Source of the DNA: Paragonimus skrjabini miyazakii
Lineage: Eukaryota; Platyhelminthes; Trematoda; Plagiorchiida; Troglotrematidae
Length of the DNA: 64,000 nt
Direction of reading: 5' to 3'
NCBI GenBank assembly: GCA_014338405.1
Contig: JTDE01000029.1
Span: 135,789 to 199,788 of the forward strand
Program-made: the position numbers and the translations under genes
The notes under the pieces: model-generated
What the model was told of the DNA's origin: nothing
The model's input: the letters and a program-made list of their open reading frames with translations, nothing else
Databases searched by the model: none
Shown here: positions 12,651 to 23,970 of the stretch, piece by piece
How positions within the stretch are numbered: the stretch's first letter is position 1
How the letters are laid out: every line of letters begins with the position of its first letter

Positions 12651-15005
12651 AACAAACACGATCGAACTGATTGTACATGAACGTATGTAGGCGATTAGCA
12701 ACTTCCGTTTGTAACTGGTTTCTTGATGGTCTCGAGAAAAGATGCAGCAATTATTCTGTTTATCTCAGCCAATGCCATCCATGGTATGACTCTTCTACAA
12801 GTTGAAGTCTCAAAAACCATTAAGCTTGTTGATGAGTACTGTAAATACTGGTGAGTAGTGGGTGCTAAGTGGGCATGGTTTATCAACCAGACCCTTCTTA
12901 TTGATAATTAATAAAACAATATTCCGGGTAGTTTACAGACTTTTTCATCTCAACCAGCTAGGCCATTCATTAGAGTCAATAGGATGTTAATTATGCATCT
13001 AGTCGAGGAGAGAGATAAGCCGGAGTACTGTTCATGAGCGGATACGGTTCAACGTGCGGATATGGTAATTCGGTCTGAGTTAATGTGCTAGTGAATTATG
13101 TTTCGCGAAATTGTAATGTATGTTTTAATTAAACCAAAAATGACATACTTGACTATTACGCTAAATATAATAGATTCACAACAATAATTAAGACAGCAGA
13201 TAACCTCAATTTATTCGGGAATGATTTCTCATTCGTTTGCCAACTTTCGTCTGCAAACTATCAATTTTCATATGGTTACAATAGTACTGCGTTCTAAATA
13301 ATTTGTCAGCTAGCGCAATTTAAGGCTTAGATTCAATAAATCTGACTGTTTTCCTGCGGAATACAATTTAAAATGCTGTGATAACTGCAACACCCATTTC
13401 AATAGGTAACCCAGATATTGGTCATTCTTCTGTTTGATGTATGCTGTTTGAAATTCAGTATTCTTTTACCGTGTACCCTGTTGGCTCTGATAAGTCGCTG
13501 TTGTGTGTTTAGTTGGTCGCAATTTTGGAAACTACTACAGGTTCTTTAATTGAACTGACTAGCCAGTTCGATTTCGTTAAAACGATAAATTGCCGGTCAA
13601 CTGTCTTTCCTGAGTTCAATTATCCAATTTCAAAATACACTACTCATGGTTTTTACCACTACCGTGACTCAAATATGTTTTCAATATTTGTATCTGGGCT
13701 AACTATCTTTTGATAAGTCTTTTTTTTAATCTAATCAGATAATTCGGCAGTTTTGCTCCATGTTTTCAGTAATAAAACGGAAAAACCCTGGAATAAAATG
13801 CTCTGTTTTGACTTAACACGAGTACGCGAATGTGTACAGTATAGAAAGAACACTCGAACGCTTAAGATTAAAAAACGATAAGGGGTTTTAGATTTGTTGT
13901 AAGAGCCGAAGGAACTTAGCTTGATCTGATCTAAACTTGTCCATAAGATGTCATCTACAAAAGCTGCCTTTACAACACCCATCACGAGCATGTCACCAAC
14001 GAAGCACCGATTGACAGTACAGTTGCAATATAGTAACTTAAGCTTTCCCGTCTATATGTTCTAAACACTTCGGAATAAATTGCAATCACATGACGTTACT
14101 TTAATTGGCACATCAACAAAAAATGTGTTCAGTGTTTAAAATTCCCTTGTCCACATATCGAACATAACCATTGTATGCTTAAACAGACTTTCGTTTCTAG
14201 ACACACGACGTAAACATTTGACCGATTTCGGTCCACTCGTACTACATGGATCCTTCGATTAACTCAAGAAATCAAGTGGCAGATGTTGTGCCTTGTCATA
14301 TGACAATCCTTGGCAAACACTTCACCTGATTATATTGTATTGGGAAAGGACTATTGGAAGAATGTTTTGACATAGAGCCACTCTTAGTTCGGCAGGAATA
14401 TATGGACAGTGAAGAATCTTTCAAACCGCAAGGGGACACGCTAATGCTTTTCATCGAATATATTGATTGTTGTCCGTGTTTTTCAAATGCAAAACGGTCA
14501 TTTGAAATACTTGTATGCTGAACTCGTCTGATTCGTTTAACTGCCTCCATTATATAAGTGAATCAGGTCTGCCGGCAGCTTATTGCACTTATAGTTTAAC
14601 CACTGTGGTGGAGTTAACCGTTTTCTAATAGACCTTTATGGACGTACCCAAAGTGTAACGTTTTCAACTTACCCTGAGAAGTACTTCTTAGAGAAGATTG
14701 AATTACAATAAGTCACTTTACGGTCTTCGATACGGGAGCCACGTTCTCTTGTCAAGTGGTGCTTGAGAGATCGACCACAGTCACCGATATTTTGGCATAT
14801 CAGAACAGACGCACATCCACAGACTAACAAGATGTGTTACAATATTCTACAACTAGACGTGAGCATATGGTAATCGTGACTGACGGCGGACGTAGCATCG
14901 TTTCTATTACTGATCGACAACCATTGACTAGCGAATTTTTAAAAAAATATAAAACGTTAGTAATTTGAACAAAACAGTTGGGAGAGGGACACAGGTAGAT
15001 GATGG
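12651..15005. other. Unassigned DNA
   Basis: No supported gene. The 86-codon minus frame at 13731-13991 contains FVDDIL, which recalls an RT catalytic motif, but nothing around it fits. An 84-codon minus frame at 14296-14550 is unrecognised. Confidence 0.45.
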
Positions 15006-15213
15006 CACTTCTTATTGGTTCGTCAACACCGAATAACCAAATAGACGGGAAAATTTCAATTTATTATCTACGGTACTTGGGGTTGTGAACAAAGAAAAGA
15101 ACAACAAAAACAAAAACCTTCGATCGTGTGATCTGAATAACGCACTGTAACTAGGTTTCTGGCAGCCTGAAGTTCACAAGTAAGTGTTTTGTACAGGACG
15201 CAGATTTGTGTCG
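15006..15213 (+). repeat. Left arm of the 208-bp inverted repeat
   Basis: Pairs with 15601-15808. It includes a purine-rich AAAGAAAAGAACAACAAAAA run. Differences between arms are scattered single substitutions. Confidence 0.85.
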
Positions 15214-15600
15214 AGTTGTCTGTTCCCTGAGATGGACTAAAAATATCGTTGAATTGCGAGTTCTTACTCAGACTCAGAGATTACTTGTGCGTACAATCAA
15301 AGGAGATTAATCTGATGGCGTAAAATCACGCTGTGTACATCAATTCTCACATGACTGCGGGTAAAGCCACATAGCCAACCAACAGATCATTGATCTGAAG
15401 AATGGAGCGACATGCACCGAAATGAGTTACCAAACAGATTTCACAACCGAACATTGCAGTTATAGAAAATTTTAAGCCTTCAGTTATGTCTATCGGACAA
15501 TATATACCGTCAACCGAACAAAACATGGACTTGACTTCAGCCTTCACCAGCATAGTGCGCCACCACAGCCCACGGTTTCTAAAATTTCGTGGGGTCGTCA

Positions 15601-15808
15601 CGACACAAATCTGTGTCGTGTACAAAACACTTACTTGTGAACCTCAGGCTGCCAGGAACCTAGTTACAGTGCGTTATTCAGATCACACGATCGGAGGTTT
15701 TTGTTTTTGTTGTTCGTTTCTTTGTTCACAACCCGAAGTACCGTAGATAATAAATTGAAATTTTCTCGTCTATTTGGTTATTCGATGCTGATGAACCAAA
15801 AAGAAATG
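15601..15808 (-). repeat. Right arm of the 208-bp inverted repeat
   Basis: Reverse complement of 15006-15213; its inner end is the near-palindrome CGACACAAATCTGTGTCG. Confidence 0.85.
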
Positions 15809-17091
15809 TTCGTCTTGTAAGTAATTTGAGGATAGCCAACCGGATACAATAAAAACTGGAAATTATGCAGAGGTAGACTAACAAGGGGTGTTAATTAAGA
15901 TGCAAACCTGTAACGTGGATTTGACTGTGCGGTCAGGATAGTAATGTTCTTTAATGAAAGAGGCGGCATTTAGCAATTAGTGTATACGTGTAATGAAAAC
16001 ATTTTGCGATCCCCAGCTCAGAACGCATAAGCTGGCAATATTAATTGGAATTGTGAGATGTTGAAACTCACTCCTTGTGAAAGGCTGCAGAGGAATGTCT
16101 TCAATTCAAGTACAGCTTAGTTCCAGAATGCTCGTATTAATTGTCTCAGTTATTACTAGATAGCAAAACTTCTTCAGTGGACCCTGATTTGTATGTCAAG
16201 ATGACGGTCAAACAATAGTTTGACAGGAATGCTGGCTTGGCTAACAGTATTCTGAGTGATCTACTTGGCAGCAGAATGCCTTTGTTTGTTGACTTAATAA
16301 TCATGAACACCAGAGTGGAAACCAAAATTCGTCAGTTTTCTTGGGTAGACGTTTGGAATTTTGGTTGTTCCAAACCGAACACCACCCAAATTTGGTCACA
16401 GCCCAAGCTTTCGTAGACGTCTTTTGGCTAGACTACTTCAGACGGATCACAGTCTCACCTATAATAAGGCTCACCGGTAGTGTATATCTCCGTCCGGAGC
16501 AAAGTTCCCACTTTGACCCCCGTCATCTCGAGACTAGCATGTTAATTACAACACCAGTGACCTCGCAATAGCCTGGACAATATACATATATCCATACGAA
16601 TAACCGCTATCGTTTGTTAATAGTGTTTAGCCTTCCGGTCATTCCAAAATGCTGGTTAGTATGGAATGGTTTATCGAAAGTTGTGAATGCGTCCTCTTGA
16701 CTGAAATGTAAGTACGGGTTGCGAGTGTTAAATAGAATTTGGCTTTATTCTACTCGAAAAACTACGGAAAGTTCTCAATAAAATTGATTTCTGAAGCGTA
16801 CCGCAAGCGATCAGCCCAGAAATCAATGCCCAGTAATCCGAAATTGCTTTCATCTCTGTTGGTTAGGTACCGAGAAAAAAACGATATAATTAGTCCAAGG
16901 AACTGCGGGATTATTAACTGTAGAGGTCACAGTGCATGCAATTTTCCAAACGACGGCTACATATTGTATTACCATGCGAATGGAGATGCAGCATCAAGCG
17001 GAGAATTCTCTCACGGTATTTTTACTGGATCACGTTGGTATGAGACCAGTATTGAACCAAAGATCAATGAATTATCGATCATCTTAATGAT
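15809..17091. other. Unassigned DNA
   Basis: A 125-codon plus frame (16739-17116) without motif is the longest frame. It overlaps the end of the decayed PLE on the other strand and is probably chance. A 76-codon plus frame at 16341-16571 is unrecognised. Confidence 0.45.
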
Positions 17092-17436
17092 TCAGAAGTC
17101 GAATATAATAGAATGAATCGCTGTTTGTGAATAAGTGCAGATCAGATGTACACACGGCAAAAGTGTGCGACGGGGATTAGAGGGAAATTCATCAAAATTG
17201 ATTACACCCCCATCTATACAATAACACTTAACGAGTTCACCTAAACAATGTCGTGATTCGTTTTTAAGATATTCCTTGTGATGCTTGAGGTTTGTCGTGT
17301 TTGCAGATTTTGATGACAGTTCGCTTTGTATAATTGAACGAATTACCCATTCGGGCATACGTTCAGTATTCCTGTGTCCTTTGCGCCCATCTGCACTGCC
17401 AATTTAGACGCCACGACAAGTGTAGATAGACAAGGG
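17092..17436 (-). pseudogene. Penelope-like element GIY-YIG nuclease fragment, decayed
   Basis: Reading the minus strand from 17436, one frame gives IYTCRGV, a stop, then IGSADGRKGHRNTERMPEW and on through VIRSIIQSELSSKSANTTN to PSNPRRTLLPCVHLICTY. This follows the PLE nuclease pattern C-x-YIGRT-x-RRLS-x-R-x-x-EHxPxW, then a linker, then an R-x-RLL-x-AEAI-type helix. It can be set residue by residue against CSCGDDYIGRTDRRLSHREA in the better copy at 61.7 kb. The Tyr of YIG is now a stop and EH has become ER. The catalytic Arg is kept in GHR, but the Glu of the last helix is lost. No RT domain is seen before it, so it is a truncated copy of the PLE 3' end. Confidence 0.6.
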
Positions 17437-18732
17437 GATTAAAAGATAGAAGGCTTTTCGGTATTGTGCGCCGACCATAGTACTAGGTAGCGTTTCGATT
17501 TAAAAGTAGACAAGCCAACTCGACATTCATCAGTTGTAATATGGCTACCTTATGAATGACCGATTCACTTATATCCGTTTATTCGGAACCGCTCCCGGAT
17601 AAATTGTTGGACATTTTTCGGCCATTTATGCCAACACATATTCAGGGATATTCTTCAGAAACATTTTCTCCTTTGTTTGAAGGAATCCATCGTTGTTTAC
17701 AGGCCGGGCTTGTGATCTGGTTTTAATGAAGATCTTCGTTGTTTTTTTAATGTCAATGCAACGTACACTAATAAACATTAGTAAGACTATCTCGCAGATA
17801 AATTGAAATTGCGGCTATCGGAATTTCCTGGGGGCAAACCCCAACGCACACATATTTCGATAGGGTTGCGCCATTCTCATCCGACGCTGTAGCTAGTTGT
17901 TCGCCATCACGTGAAAGAGACGTACACAAAATTATATACGATTCGAATAGCCCCATGAGTTCATTAGAAGTAAAAGGGTGTTTTGGCGAACAGTCTGTTT
18001 TTGGTTATTCATCATCGGGCCAATTACATAACATTTTATATCATCATGTTTGTCAAGCGATCAAAATCAAAAGCAATTAGTCACATAGTTACATCACGAG
18101 ATTGTGAATTGGAGGGCAATTAGGTGACAAAATTGACCACCGGGGGTGTCGAGTCAGTCACGAGAGGCCATGGTAACCGTAGGGCCTGTACAAATTTCTT
18201 CTGAGCGCACAACTGTTCGCCAAAACACCCTTTTACTTCTAACAAAATTATATACCTCACGGTTTTCAGTTTTCATTTTCTTGTGCATTTTAATCATCCG
18301 ATTTTTGTTCGTTAGGACGTTATTGCTTCGATCGGATAAAAAATTGGGCGGCACCTTATTCTTTTGAGCAATCCGCGCATCACACACTGAGGTGCATCAG
18401 CTCAACTTTCGCCGTACCTCAAGGCTACTTGCAATGGTTTGTGTTTACAACAGTGTGCCCAATGTGAGCACTGCTTTGCCTGATCAGATTTATCAAATAA
18501 CTGGCATAAACAAAGAATTTACAGTGTGTCTTGAAGGGAACTTGTGATTGAACTGCCGTTGTAACTTCCACCTAGATATTTTGTTCTGCTTCATTATAGC
18601 CATACCTTGTCAAAACTCATTTCCTCGAAAAGTTTATCAGACGAGCTGCAAGTCCAAAAACGTCAACACCTGTATTTGTCAAGTATCTACAATGAAGTTT
18701 CTTTAAGCGAAGAATGTGTTAACTGTTACGTG

Positions 18733-18752
18733 GAATGCCACCGGTGGCATTC
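18733..18752. repeat. Perfect 20-bp palindrome
   Basis: GAATGCCACCGGTGGCATTC is its own reverse complement, with an AgeI-type ACCGGT centre. Its function is unknown. Confidence 0.7.
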
Positions 18753-20693
18753 AAAGCTTCGATTGTAAAACATACCACTTCCGTTTTCTATGTCGATCTT
18801 CTGTTAAACGTGCAGTCTCGTTGTTGGAATATTAAACTCCTCACATTCTCTGAACCACTGCTGATTATTAATTGCCGCCCGGTCGTATCACTGAAAACTG
18901 TTTTGACTAAGGCCTTTTAGTCACACAAGACACCGAGAGTCTGGATGCGGTTGTACATTTCTGAAGTAATAATAGTTATTCACAGTTCATATGTTGTACT
19001 TTTAAACGACCGTAAGTATGTTACTCTCATTTGTCATTCGTTTATTTATAGCCATAGTATATCAACTATGAGATATGTTTGAATGACACACGTTAAAGAT
19101 GTTATATAATTCACAAGTGGTACAATAAAACGCGTAAATAATCACGATTGACACCAGTCACTACCATCATAATAAGGGCTTTTAGGTTCAAATTCTTTCA
19201 GCCTGGAAATAGGTTTCCTTCGTGTTGAATCATGCAAAGAATAGATCTAGACAACCAGGCAGTTGGCTTTCTTTTTGATTTTATAGCCACATTCTCTGTA
19301 CAAATCTTTTTCTGTAGTAAACAGTTTTCCGGGTGCTCTTTTAGCATAAGCAACTCGTTCAATTGACAAATCTGCCGTTACGCATGTATCCCCAACACGG
19401 CTGAAGTGAATTTTTCCCGCATGCTGAACTATATCTAACAGATAACAGCTCGTTGTCCAACCTGATCCCCCGGTCGTAGTCACTGTCTCTATCTGTTTTC
19501 TCACAGTTAATTTGTCAGCTGTTTACGATTAGCTGTGTTTGTTTGTATTATTCAGTGGATTTTAGTCTCATTTTTATAGGACTTTGTTTCATCATTTTAT
19601 CCGGTTACATCTCTTGTGAGTGGATGCAGTAGTGAACGTTTGCTTCTAGGTACCTGACGTAGGACAGTAGGCAAATGTAAAACAAGGATCCTTCTTACAT
19701 CGAGAGAGTAAATGATGAAAGGTCAGCGGCTCAACAACAGGTGGCTTCTGTCGAACCAGCAGTTTTCCGCAGAGATGAGAAGAATGCAAATAATTCAGAA
19801 ACGCGGAAGATGGCAAAGAGGACTTTGGATTCACTTTAAGAAACAGATCATGAATACACTTAGAAATAACTGAAGTACAATAAGGTTTGCAAAGTTTTGC
19901 ACAAAAACACTGATTGAAACCGAGAAGTCTAGACCAGTTTAGTATTATGATTCGCAGTAATCTCCGCCAAATGTTACCAGGCTCCATGATAACGAAATTT
20001 CATACAAAGGAGCAACCTACGCTATATTCTTTGTCTGCAAGCGTGTTGGTTATTTCAACTTTTACACTACTAGGTGCTTGTAAGCACTAGCCTTAATTCC
20101 GAGAAATACTGGTGAAATTGCACATTCAGCTAGTAGAAACTAATGCCACTACCAACAAGTTACATCTTAACCAGGAAGGTCTCAACCTCATCAGTAGGGG
20201 GTTCGTTATAGGGAGTTTCGTTTTGCCATTTTTTCTATACTTAAGCAATGTTTGTCTGATCACAATCTGCACAATTTGTCACGGTCCGTGCTATTTCCCT
20301 ATCACAATTTCCCAGAGGTAAAAAACGTGTAGTCTAAAACAAAAGCATGCACTGAGCATTTGTTGAAACAGTAAACAACATGTGCTTATTTTACCATTCA
20401 AATGATACCATGTTAACGCGTTTCTTGAAGCTAATATTTCAGTCATTTTTACAGTTTTCAAAGGTTCACCTATTGAAAATAAAGAGATATATCAAGTAGG
20501 TGGGTGTTCTCAACTAAACTGGAAACGGACACACTTTTACGAACTTTTGTCAGTTTGCTGCTCACTCACTTCTGATGATGCCGTCGGAAGCAAAATGGAC
20601 GTATAGTTCATTTTCCTTCCCATGTAAACTACGAAACCAGTATGGACAATGTAATGATTCATTTAATGAAAAATACTCTTTTTTGCTCCACAG

Positions 20694-20708
20694 ATGACTA
20701 GATTGAGG
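20694..20708 (+). other. Candidate 15-nt micro-exon between strong splice signals
   Basis: A polypyrimidine-rich acceptor (CTCTTTTTTGCTCCACAG ending at 20693) is followed 15 bases later by a consensus donor, GTAAGT at 20709. The enclosed bases ATGACTAGATTGAGG make five codons in frame. Micro-exons in multiples of three are known in schistosome micro-exon genes, but no neighbouring exon was recognised here, so this may be coincidence. Confidence 0.12.
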
Positions 20709-23059
20709 GTAAGTCTAGGTCTTGATTATACAGTGAAAAGAACATATCAAACGATGATATTGCAATTCAAAGTGCCGAACTCGGTTGTGGAGTCAAGTTT
20801 GGGCGGAATCATGAGATTAACGGTTTTTAGTGTTGTATTCGGCCTCATGCTTTCTTCATCTATCAACCGATTCAAATTAAAAATCGCCTAGACCGGCTAA
20901 TGTTCATGTAAAACTGTGAGGAACTGTCCGTTGCTAGCAACGGCTCACATGGAACGCATTTGATTCGTCTCCTCAAACACACACCTAATAACTTCCTTCT
21001 TTATGGACAGATTGTACCTAACTTTGCACACTGGCAGGTTCGTTTGGTATTCCGGTGTACCTTATACTGTAACGCCGCATCTTGCTGACGAGGTGCATGG
21101 ATAGCTATGCCACTAGACCCTTCATATTATTCGGATTCCAGATTGGGGCTAAGACCAACGTGAACATAGCCAGATTTTACCATCAGTTTTCAATCTTCAG
21201 ACAAGTTGGCGGCCATATGTGACTGACCTGTTTGCGATTATCCATGTGTCACTTCTAAAGACAGTAGAAAAACTGGACCATTCCCCGCCAAAATCACTGG
21301 CGAGCCTGGAATAGTAGGACTAATCTAGCATGCCAAAGAATCAGAATGTGGACCATACACTGTCAGCTGATTATAACATTTGTCCTGCTTACCACTGCAA
21401 CTTCAATAAATTTGGTCGCTCATGTAATCAGCATAGAACTCAAAATATCAATTACTTCAGCGGTCTGGATTGCAGTAAAGTAAATTGTCGAAACTACCAG
21501 CACGAATTCCAAAGAATTCAAAATGGTTAGTTTCTTCCACAAATTTGAAATGAAAAGTGGGAACACGGCGATTTGTAGATACAAATATTTCGTATTGACA
21601 TATCAGTACCGATTTAACATCCATCTGCATTCTTGTACCAAACAAATAGTGCAGTGGAGAGTTAGTTGACGAAATGGGAGAGGTCACTAAGTTCAGGTCG
21701 CGGTCAAGTTCACGAACAATTGTTTTTGAAAAAACAAGGCCGGATTCAGTCGACTGACTTGGATCGCCTCCGCAAACCGGAAAATGGTTGGGTTGGAATG
21801 ATGTTACGGGATGTTGAAAGCACATGCTAAATCGATAAAGTGACCGGTAATCCAGATGTGTTTAGTGATTTCGGACAATGTTTGCATGCTTCAGTGATCC
21901 TGCCGTCCTCTGGTAACAGACCTTTATACTCACATTCTCACAGTATGGAGGTTGAGCACCGCCAGATTCTAGCTAAGAAGTCACAGGTAGTTTGTTGGGT
22001 CGAACTAATACACGGAGTTCCTTCGCGTTAATTATATGCTCAGCAAAATCTATTAGCCCTCGCGTAGTGTGATGCATAATGTAATCATCCCGGAATAGAA
22101 GTTCTGTGTATACCTTTTCTGTTCCAATGGAAATTTCACACTACTACGTCCCTGTGTGGTTCCTAAGGGATAATCATTACATGTAGTGCGAACGTGGGCA
22201 AATATAATTCCTCCGCTAGGACTGTCCAGTGTATAGATTTGTAACGTTCGTATTGACGAGGTATTCAATCGTGTGCGCCTGTGATGGACCGGCGTGAAAC
22301 TATCAAAGTTCCGGTATTGACCAGACCACGTGGATTTCCCATCGACTGCACTCTAAATAAGGCTATCGTCTCGGTGATATGTGAATGTGATTAGAAACGG
22401 CAAACGACTATCATTTCCAAATTCATACCTCAACTTCACGTTGAGATGACAACTGTTTTACGGCCGATTTTCATTATCTGTTACTTGTTTGAAATGACTG
22501 AACAGTAATGCGTTGTCCCCGTAGCCTTTGCAGTGTGACAACCCTGTTGTGTGTGTGTGACCAACAGTAAAATGTCCGTTGGAATGGTTCGCAGCTGGCT
22601 TTCCGTGACAATCCCTACATTTTGGCTTCAGTACCGATCAAGTGAAAGCAAAACTGCCGGTTTTATGGAGATCAACATCTTATTGCGTCATTCTAATAAA
22701 GCGCATCGTGATATCCATCACTTTATTCCTACAACAAATTGCGTAATGGGAATAAAAGTGTTGCCATGGAGGTACACAAAACGATATGCCTGTGTAATTA
22801 TGCAAATGGCATGAGATCTTGCTCTCCTCTCACCCAATCTTCAATCTAGACAACTTCACTTTTTGAAAACTCTAGCTTATAAGACAATGTGCAGCTCTTA
22901 GTTTCCTTAGCCCTTGCGCTTCCTTACGCTCTTAGACTGAAATCTATCAGCCGTTTCATGGTTGGCCTGCAAACCAGCAGGAAACTACCACAGTCCTAGA
23001 ATGACTTGAGCAAGGGTTTTGCAGATGGTTGGTCCCAGTACTCACCAGCAAAAGTTGTG

Positions 23060-23320
23060 GGCAGCTGTTTCGACCTATTTGTGTGTCGTCAGTGCCAGGC
23101 ACGCCGGGGGATTTAACTCACGACCCATGAATAAGTGGCAGATTGTAGTCCGAGCGAAGATCTGCACTACTGACGAGCTCTAATGAGAGCGAAACTCGAG
23201 TCTAATGCTTTTTTTGAAATGAGCCGACTGGAAAGTCTATGGGAATGCGACAGCTCCGATCAGTTGTGAGTGATATTCAATCTATATGAAAATCAAAATC
23301 CCCTACTAATCACCAGTAAT
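23060..23320 (+). repeat. Hammerhead-type SINE copy
   Basis: The 3' half matches the copy at 48.1-48.3 kb: a hammerhead-like core (23180-23202), then a tail through TCTATGGGAATGCGACAGCT, CGATCAGTTGTGAGTGAT and an end CAGTAATC at about 23.31 kb. The 5' half (23060-23170) includes a block whose reverse complement is B-box-like (GTGAGTTAAATCCCCC), but it does not align with the 48 kb body, so the true 5' limit is uncertain. The next SINE starts immediately after the tail in the opposite orientation. Confidence 0.55.
23180..23202 (+). ncRNA. Decayed hammerhead ribozyme core
   Basis: CTAATGAG stands for the conserved CTGATGAG. A shortened stem II (AGC) follows, then an intact GAAAC box, a perfect mini stem III (CTC/GAG) and a GTC cleavage triplet. 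Very short stem III helices are characteristic of Sm-alpha and related retroelement hammerheads. Loss of stem-loop II and of the G in CTGATGA makes activity unlikely. Confidence 0.5.
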
Positions 23321-23324
23321 CAAA

Positions 23325-23590
23325 TACCGCTCAACAAGTCAATGATTTCTGTGACTTTGATTTGGAGAGAAGTCTTAGTCGAGGGGTCATCGACTGGAGT
23401 TAACAGACAGTAACCGTGTTTCCTCTTGAAGCGATCGGGCAATCTGATCATCTCTAGTATTACTAATAAGTAGTTTGGCAGATTTGATAATTTAGAAGAG
23501 ATCCATTTGCGAAAAATCTGGACTTCGGCTGGATTCGAACCAGCGTTTGGGCATGGTGTTTCTGTCGCTGACATCTCTAGTATGTTGAAA
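23325..23590 (-). repeat. SINE copy (body, minus strand) with an internal insert
   Basis: On the minus strand, GATCAGATTGCCCGATCGCT and the following ACGGTTACTGTCTGTTAACT, then a GATGACCCC-like block, align with the plus-strand body at 48.03-48.15 kb. The copy ends at GAAATC followed by CTTGTTGAG, where the hammerhead core would begin, so it looks truncated at the ribozyme. Its upstream part (23461-23572) is a separate insert flanked by 11-bp direct repeats. Confidence 0.55.
23450..23583 (-). mobile_element. Short SINE insert with 11-bp direct repeats
   Basis: ATCTCTAGTAT occurs at 23450-23460 and again at 23573-23583, bracketing 112 bases. The insert contains, on the minus strand, GCTGGTTCGAATCCAGC (23545-23529), a near-perfect B box with flanking self-complementarity like a T-arm. 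The A box is absent, so the copy is probably 5'-truncated. The direct repeats fit a target-site duplication made by retrotransposition. Confidence 0.5.
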
Positions 23591-23970
23591 AAGATATTTT
23601 GTTACCCAGTCTATTTGATTATGTGCCGTTTTAAGTGCGACATTACCGTACATGAGAAAAATGATTAGCTTAGTCACGTTACTCACGCTAAGGGTGCATT
23701 AGGGAGCTAAAATTAGTCACAAAACAATGTGACTGAAAGTTACAATTACCACAATGAGTGACTCAGTCGCTGAGTTTACCTTCTTATCGTCTGATGTACA
23801 AGAGCAGACAGTTTAAAGTCGGTTCAATTTTTCTTTCCTAGACCCCGTTTCACGTAACGCTACCCAGGTTTCATTTCCACTGCAGCGCAAATGACACGAT
23901 GTAATGTCCCAAAATTAGTCAAATTATATTGCATCCAGTTTTAGGTAGGCTAACAGGGCAAAACGTCCAA
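23591..23970. other. Unassigned DNA
   Basis: Lies downstream of the RT fragment on the minus strand, where LINE thumb sequence would be expected, but I see no LQxDLDxxxxW-type block. A 64-codon minus frame overlaps the SINE. Confidence 0.4.

Larger units (their letters stand above)
15006..15808. mobile_element. Long inverted-repeat element (fold-back / MITE-like)
   Basis: The left arm (15006-15213) is the reverse complement of the right arm (15601-15808), 208 bases each. By eye I count about 13 mismatches and no gaps, so roughly 94% identity. The spacer (15214-15600, 387 bases) is not repeated. The inner ends of the arms carry a near-palindrome (CGACACAAATCTGTGTCG at 15601-15618). Homology stops abruptly on both outer sides. 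I see no clear target-site duplication next to the ends and no transposase. Frames of 92 codons (-, 15347-15625) and 86 codons (+, 15486-15746) cross the spacer and one arm without known motifs. Possibilities are a non-autonomous fold-back or MITE-like DNA transposon, or an inverted duplication. A transcript would form a long hairpin. Confidence 0.8.
17437..23059. other. Unassigned DNA
   Basis: No supported gene. Minus frames of 113 codons (19646-19987) and 122 codons (21457-21825) show no motif. Part of 20.9-22.3 kb looks more G+C-rich than its surroundings. A TCTAGTGGCATAG stretch (minus strand near 21.1 kb) hints at another tRNA-like head but lacks a convincing B box. Two small structured sites are listed separately. 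Confidence 0.45.

Noticed and set aside
13731..13991. FVDDIL in a minus-strand frame as an RT catalytic motif.
   Set aside because: A single short motif with no upstream palm block and no downstream thumb pattern; likely chance.
16739..17116. 125-codon plus-strand frame as a gene.
   Set aside because: Starts at TTG with no Kozak or splice context, overlaps the end of the decayed PLE on the other strand, and shows no domain.
22053..22268. PLGTTQGRSSV in a minus frame as an SGxPQG RT block.
   Set aside because: The Ser-Gly pair and following hydrophobic block are missing and no other RT motif is nearby.
22545..22562. GTGTGTGTG run as a microsatellite.
   Set aside because: Only about four to five dinucleotide units; not worth listing as a repeat.
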